Assembly: GCA_013697395.1 (NCBI GenBank)
Contig: JACCWY010000048.1
Span: 1 to 8,160, forward strand
DNA length: 8,160 nt
Reading direction: 5' to 3'
From: Chloroflexota bacterium
Lineage (GTDB): Bacteria > Chloroflexota > Limnocylindria > QHBO01
This document shows, piece by piece, positions 4,947-8,160 of the stretch. The notes beneath the pieces are model-generated. The model saw nothing but the letters and a program-made list of their open reading frames with translations, had not been told where the DNA came from and ran no database searches. A program made the translations under genes and the position numbers. Numbering within the stretch: the stretch's first letter is position 1; each line of letters starts with the position of its first letter.

Positions 4947-5251
4947 CGCCGAAGCCGGATCGTGGGCATCCCACGCGCCTCCGCGACCGCCAACCGGATG
5001 CGCTCCGCCGGCGACATGCGCAGCCGGTCGCGAATCATCGAGCGATCGACGCCGATCCCGAGGCGCGGCTCCGCCACGAGCTCGTAACCGGTCGCCAGAA
5101 GCAGACGTTCCAGGGTGTCGGCCCGAGGCATGACCGATCCGCGCTCCAAGCGCGCCACGTTCGGCTGCGGGATACCCGCCGTGCGGGCCACATCTCGCTG
5201 GCTCATCCCCGCTCGTCGCCGAGCGTCGCGCAGCATTCTTCCTGCATCCAT
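4943..5251 (-). CDS. XRE-family HTH repressor, putative antitoxin
   Basis: The 102-residue product has an N-terminal Cro/C1-type helix-turn-helix (about residues 4-58). GMSQRDVARTAGIPQPNVAR spans the turn and recognition helix and ERG follows at 36-38. Residues 69-95 form a separate helical tail, DRSMIRDRLRMSPAERIRLA and onward, likely to bind the toxin. It precedes the nucleotidyltransferase gene and overlaps it by 4 nt. The ATG at 5251 starts just before the HTH fold and no Shine-Dalgarno site is visible. The near-perfect palindrome at 5274-5293, 22 bp upstream, is a natural binding site for autorepression. Confidence 0.88.
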   Translation of the reverse strand: MDAGRMLRDARRRAGMSQRDVARTAGIPQPNVARLERGSVMPRADTLERLLLATGYELVAEPRLGIGVDRSMIRDRLRMSPAERIRLAVAEARGMPTIRLRR

Positions 5252-5265
5252 AGACTCGGGTAGGG

Positions 5266-5293
5266 TATCACGCCGATATCACGAATGATATCG
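5266..5293 (-). promoter_or_regulatory. Candidate operator of the XRE/nucleotidyltransferase operon
   Basis: CGATATCA (5274-5281) and TGATATCG (5286-5293) are perfect 8-bp inverted repeats around CGAA. A third half-site, TATCACG (5266-5272), repeats the TATCACG at 5277-5283 with an 11-bp step, one helical turn. Cro/C1-type dimers bind such palindromes, and the site lies 14-42 bp before the XRE start codon. It may also affect the divergent glycosidase gene, 105 bp away. Confidence 0.65.
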
Positions 5294-5398
5294 CGCGCCG
5301 GCATCGGTCCAGTCCCTACGGATCGAGCGCGTCCCACGGCGCGCGGTCCACGCACCTGGCGCGTCCGCGGGACTGCGGCTTGCACTCACCCCCGCTGA

Positions 5399-7168
5399 AT
5401 GCGCATCGACGATCTTGCCCTGCTCTCCGACTGCCGGACAGCCGCGCTCTCCGACCGCCGAGGCACCATCTGCTGGTTCTCGCCCGGCCGCTTCGACCGG
5501 CCCTCGATCTTCGGCGCGCTACTGGACGACGAGGCCGGCCACTGGACGATCGGGCCGCGCGGCGCGACGGCCGTGCAGCGCCGCTACGTCGACGACGGAC
5601 CTGTCCTGGAGACCACCTTTCGGACCGATGCGGGCGAGGTGACGCTGACCGACGCCCTGGTGCTGGCCGAGGGGACGCGCGGCCACGAGATCGGTGGCAC
5701 GGAGGAGACCCACCTGGTCCGCCGTGCGCGGTGCCTCCGGGGCGAGATGGAGGTCGAGGTCGACCTCGCGGCCCGGCCGGAGTACGGCCTGACCCGACCG
5801 CACCTGTCCGAGACCGGCGACGGGTGGGAGCTGATCGGTGGGCCCGTGCCGCTGCGACTCGTCACGTCGGTCCCCCATCGCTCGGAAGGTGACCGGCTGC
5901 GCGCGTCGATCACGCTACGGGCCGGCGAGTCGGCGGAGTGGGTCCTGGCGGCGGGAACCCCGGATGGTCGCTCGGCCGAGGCGGCGCTGCGCGACACCGG
6001 CGACGGATGGCGATCGTGGGCGGCCAACCACCCGCGCCTTCCCGGTCCGCGCGGCGACGCCGTGCGACGCAGCGCCATGGTGCTCCAGGCGCTCACCTAT
6101 GCGCCGAGCGGCGTGGTGGTCGCGGCGCCCACCACCTCCCTTCCGGAGCGCATCGGCCAGGAATGGAACTGGGACTATCGCTTCGCCTGGCTCCGGGACC
6201 TCAGCTTCGTGGCGCGCGCCCTGTGGGTCGCGTCGTGTCCGGATGAGCCGGTGCGCTACCTCGATTGGATCACGCGCGCCGTCGGCCGGCTCGAGGACAG
6301 GGACAACGTCCAGATCATGTTCGGTGTCGAGGGGGAGCGGGACCTCAGCGAGCACACGCTCGAGCACCTGGCCGGGTTCCGCGGCAGCCGGCCGGTGCGG
6401 ATCGGCAATGACGCCTGGAGCCAGCGACAGCTGGATGTGCTCGGAGAGGTGCTCGACAGCGCTCACCTCATGCGCGAGTACCTCGACGACCCGGTGACGG
6501 GACCGATGCGCGAGCTGCTCATCGGCCTGGCGAACCGTGCGGCCTCCGACTGGCGGGATCCCGACTTCGGCATGTGGGAGGCACGTGACAAGGCGCGCCA
6601 CTACCTGAGCTCGAAGGTGATGTGCTGGGTGGCCCTCGACCGGGCGGTCCGCCTTGCGCCGCGACTTGGCGCGAGCGAGCGCGTGGACGAGTGGGCTCGC
6701 GGGCGCGACGCCGTGCGGACGACCGTCCTGGAGGATGGCTGGAACCACGACGTGCAAGCCTTCACCGGGGCGATCGGATCGGACGAGCTCGACGCATCGG
6801 TGCTGCTCATGCCGCTGGTGGGGATCGTGGATGGCAAGGACGAGCGCATGCGCGCCACCGTCCAGCGGATCGAGGAGCGCCTCGGGTCCGATCGGGGCGT
6901 TCAGCGCTGGGCCGACGAGGGCAGCGCCTTCGTGCTGTGTGGCTTCTGGCTCGCGGATTGCCTCGCACTCGGGGGCCAGGCCGAGCGCGCGGAGGAGCGT
7001 TTCAGCGCCACGGCATCGGCGGCCAACGACCTCGGGTTGATGGCCGAGGAGGTGTCCCTGGACTCCGGCGAGCCGCTCGGCAACTTCCCGCAGGCGCTCT
7101 CGCACGTGGGACTCATCAACGCCGCATGGCGGCTGACAGAAGCATCGAAAGGAAGCGATCCCGAATGA
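5399..7168 (+). CDS. Glycoside hydrolase family 15 (glucoamylase/trehalase type)
   Basis: The 589-residue product matches GH15 in length and architecture. The N-terminal trehalase-like beta-sandwich opens with DDLALLSDCRTAALSDRRGT and GRFDRPSIFGALL (residues 1 to about 150). The alpha/alpha barrel contains EWNWDYRFAWLRD (255-267), substrate-pocket residues. DPDFGMWEAR supplies Glu394 as probable general acid, and AEEVSLDSGEPLGNFPQALSH (about 549-569) supplies Glu550 or Glu551 as probable base. The reaction is inverting hydrolysis of alpha-glucosidic bonds to release beta-glucose, from trehalose or alpha-glucan; sequence alone does not decide between them. No signal peptide is seen, so it acts in the cytoplasm, which favours trehalose or maltooligosaccharides. 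The start lacks a Shine-Dalgarno site but fits the family N-terminus. It overlaps the dehydrogenase gene by 4 nt. Confidence 0.93.
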   Translation: MRIDDLALLSDCRTAALSDRRGTICWFSPGRFDRPSIFGALLDDEAGHWTIGPRGATAVQRRYVDDGPVLETTFRTDAGEVTLTDALVLAEGTRGHEIGGTEETHLVRRARCLRGEMEVEVDLAARPEYGLTRPHLSETGDGWELIGGPVPLRLVTSVPHRSEGDRLRASITLRAGESAEWVLAAGTPDGRSAEAALRDTGDGWRSWAANHPRLPGPRGDAVRRSAMVLQALTYAPSGVVVAAPTTSLPERIGQEWNWDYRFAWLRDLSFVARALWVASCPDEPVRYLDWITRAVGRLEDRDNVQIMFGVEGERDLSEHTLEHLAGFRGSRPVRIGNDAWSQRQLDVLGEVLDSAHLMREYLDDPVTGPMRELLIGLANRAASDWRDPDFGMWEARDKARHYLSSKVMCWVALDRAVRLAPRLGASERVDEWARGRDAVRTTVLEDGWNHDVQAFTGAIGSDELDASVLLMPLVGIVDGKDERMRATVQRIEERLGSDRGVQRWADEGSAFVLCGFWLADCLALGGQAERAEERFSATASAANDLGLMAEEVSLDSGEPLGNFPQALSHVGLINAAWRLTEASKGSDPE

Positions 7169-7944
7169 CCGATCGACTCACCGATCGCGTGGCACTCATC
7201 ACCGGCTCCGACTCAGGCATCGGACAGGCCACGGCGGTCGCGTTCGCCGGAGAGGGCGCCGATGTCGTGGTCACCTATTTCGAGGACGACAAGGGTGCGA
7301 AGGAGACCGTGCGCCAGGTCGAGGCGGCCGGACGGCGGGCACTCCTGCGACAGCTCGACGTGACCGATGAGGCCGCCATCGAGTCGGTCTTCGACGACGC
7401 GCTGGCCGAGTTCGGGCGCATTGACATCCTGATGAACAACGCATCGGTCGATTCGACGGGCAAGGAGGTCGCGGAGATGGCACTCGATGCCTGGGAGCGT
7501 GCGCTCCGGACGAACCTGACGGGGCCGATGCTCTGCTGCCGGCGCTTCATCAAGGAGCGGCGCAGGGCAGGCGGCAAGGGCAAGATCATCAATGTCACCA
7601 GCGTCCACGACGAGATTCCGCGCGCCGGCGCCGCCGAGTACTGTGCAAGCAAGGGCGGGCTTCAAAACCTGACGCGCACGCTGGCACTGGAGCTCGCGCC
7701 GGACCAGATCAACGTCAACAACATCGGTCCGGGCATGGTCCTGACACCGATGAACCAAGAGGCGCTCGAGGATCCGAAGGCTCGCGAGGAGCAGGTCGCG
7801 TCGATCCCGTGGAAGCGCGCGGCCGAGCCGGAGGAGATCGCTCGCCTGGCGGTCTTCCTGGCGTCCGACGACGCGAACTACGTCTCGGGGTCGACCTACT
7901 ACATGGACGGCGCGCTCATGCAGAACCAGGGGCAGGGTGCCTGA
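7165..7944 (+). CDS. SDR dehydrogenase, probably glucose 1-dehydrogenase
   Basis: The 259-residue product is a classical short-chain dehydrogenase/reductase. It has the cofactor motif TGSDSGIG (13-20), Asp65 of LDVTD, NNAS (91-94), Asn117, Ser146 in NVTSVHDEIP, and YCASK with Tyr159 and Lys163. The NVTSVHDEIP stretch and the length closely resemble Bacillus NAD(P)-dependent glucose 1-dehydrogenase, which has an equivalent SSVHEVIP; this supports oxidation of beta-D-glucose to gluconolactone. The preceding GH15 enzyme, which releases beta-glucose, fits this well. The ATG (7165) lies in an ATGA overlap with the GH15 stop, with AAAGGA (7148-7153) as ribosome site 11 nt upstream. Exact substrate is inferred and another sugar or polyol is possible. 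Confidence 0.9.
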   Translation: MTDRLTDRVALITGSDSGIGQATAVAFAGEGADVVVTYFEDDKGAKETVRQVEAAGRRALLRQLDVTDEAAIESVFDDALAEFGRIDILMNNASVDSTGKEVAEMALDAWERALRTNLTGPMLCCRRFIKERRRAGGKGKIINVTSVHDEIPRAGAAEYCASKGGLQNLTRTLALELAPDQINVNNIGPGMVLTPMNQEALEDPKAREEQVASIPWKRAAEPEEIARLAVFLASDDANYVSGSTYYMDGALMQNQGQGA

Positions 7945-7965
7945 AGGTCGTGCGATTCTGAAGTT

Positions 7966-7995
7966 GGCGCGCCTCCGTACGTGGAGCAGCGCGCC
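7966..7995 (+). terminator. Terminator-like hairpin after the glycosidase operon
   Basis: GGCGCGC-CTCC (7966-7976) pairs with GGAG (7983-7986) and GCGCGCC (7989-7995) with a 2-nt bulge (CA) and loop GTACGT, giving 11 base pairs. It begins 22 nt after the dehydrogenase stop. No T-run follows, as with the other hairpins in this window. Confidence 0.7.
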
Positions 7996-8053
7996 GTGGC
8001 CGAGTCCTGGAACGCGGGTAGCGACCGTTAGTCCGCGGGTGGGAGGAACGGCC

Positions 8054-8125
8054 ATGCGTAACGCTCTGAGTTCGCGCGACGCTCGTGCGAAGGTGCGAGC
8101 GTTGCCGGAACGTTCCGCGGGCTGA
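8054..8125 (+). CDS. Possible 23-residue leader peptide
   Basis: The ORF reads MRNALSSRDARAKVRALPER and three more residues, then TGA. GGAGG (8042-8046) lies 7 nt before the ATG, the best Shine-Dalgarno site in the window. A 7-bp stem (ACGCTCG 8079-8085 with CGAGCGT 8096-8102) lies inside the ORF, and the 12-bp palindrome CGGAACGTTCCG (8106-8117) near its end. It could be a leader peptide or a chance ORF with a gene following beyond the window. Five of 23 residues are Arg. No similarity is recognised. Confidence 0.3.
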   Translation: MRNALSSRDARAKVRALPERSAG

Positions 8126-8160
8126 CCCATATCGGCCAGAGCCCCGGTGGGGTGCCCATC

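Noticed and set aside
4323..5087. 254-codon plus-strand frame across the XRE and second nucleotidyltransferase genes
   Set aside because: Both minus-strand products show clear family motifs and an ATGA overlap; the plus-strand product has neither.
5915..7105. Long minus-strand frame opposite the GH15 gene
   Set aside because: The GH15 frame carries all catalytic motifs, and the opposite frame is a typical high-GC shadow.
6622..7164. Upstream extension of the dehydrogenase reading frame
   Set aside because: The frame is open but overlaps the conserved GH15 C-terminus. The SDR fold starts at 7165 with a ribosome site and an ATGA overlap.

Overview
This is a high-GC bacterial window that looks chromosomal. 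Nothing in it fixes the organism. The GC-rich codon use, the frequent lack of Shine-Dalgarno sites, a lipoprotein with a Ser/Pro/Ala linker, and a cluster of toxin-antitoxin modules with small palindromic repeats would suit a soil or freshwater Chloroflexota (Limnocylindria-like) or an actinobacterium. That placement is inference only.

Layout. Bases 1-95 hold the 3' end of an unrecognised plus-strand gene, followed by a strong hairpin (103-141). Bases 142-788 have no convincing intact gene. They hold a cluster of 19-bp palindromic repeats (core TGACCCG-N5-CGGGTCA), including a 69-bp two-palindrome unit present twice, and a decayed copy of a vapC 3' end. Bases 789-2378 encode a secreted lipoprotein with seven FG-GAP/VCBS calcium-loop repeats, predicted to form a seven-bladed beta-propeller. 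The convergent gap 2379-2553 holds several hairpins and another copy of the palindrome.

Bases 2554-5251 form a compact toxin-antitoxin island of three two-gene modules. These are a Phd/YefM antitoxin with a VapC-type PIN toxin (minus strand, 4-nt overlap), an 83-residue helical protein with a nucleotidyltransferase (plus strand, TGATG junction), and an XRE repressor with a second nucleotidyltransferase (minus strand, 4-nt overlap). In each module the small partner precedes the enzyme. Palindromes lie in the upstream regions, and the two nucleotidyltransferase partners share a similar short segment. The 83-residue-protein/nucleotidyltransferase pair is the best candidate here for a poorly described system.

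Bases 5399-7944 are a two-gene carbohydrate operon. A glycoside hydrolase family 15 enzyme (glucoamylase/trehalase type) overlaps by 4 nt an SDR dehydrogenase resembling glucose 1-dehydrogenase. The likely joint role is release of glucose from trehalose or alpha-glucan and oxidation of that glucose to gluconolactone. A strong hairpin (7966-7995) closes the operon. The last bases contain a possible 23-codon ORF with an excellent Shine-Dalgarno site, perhaps the leader of a gene beyond the window.
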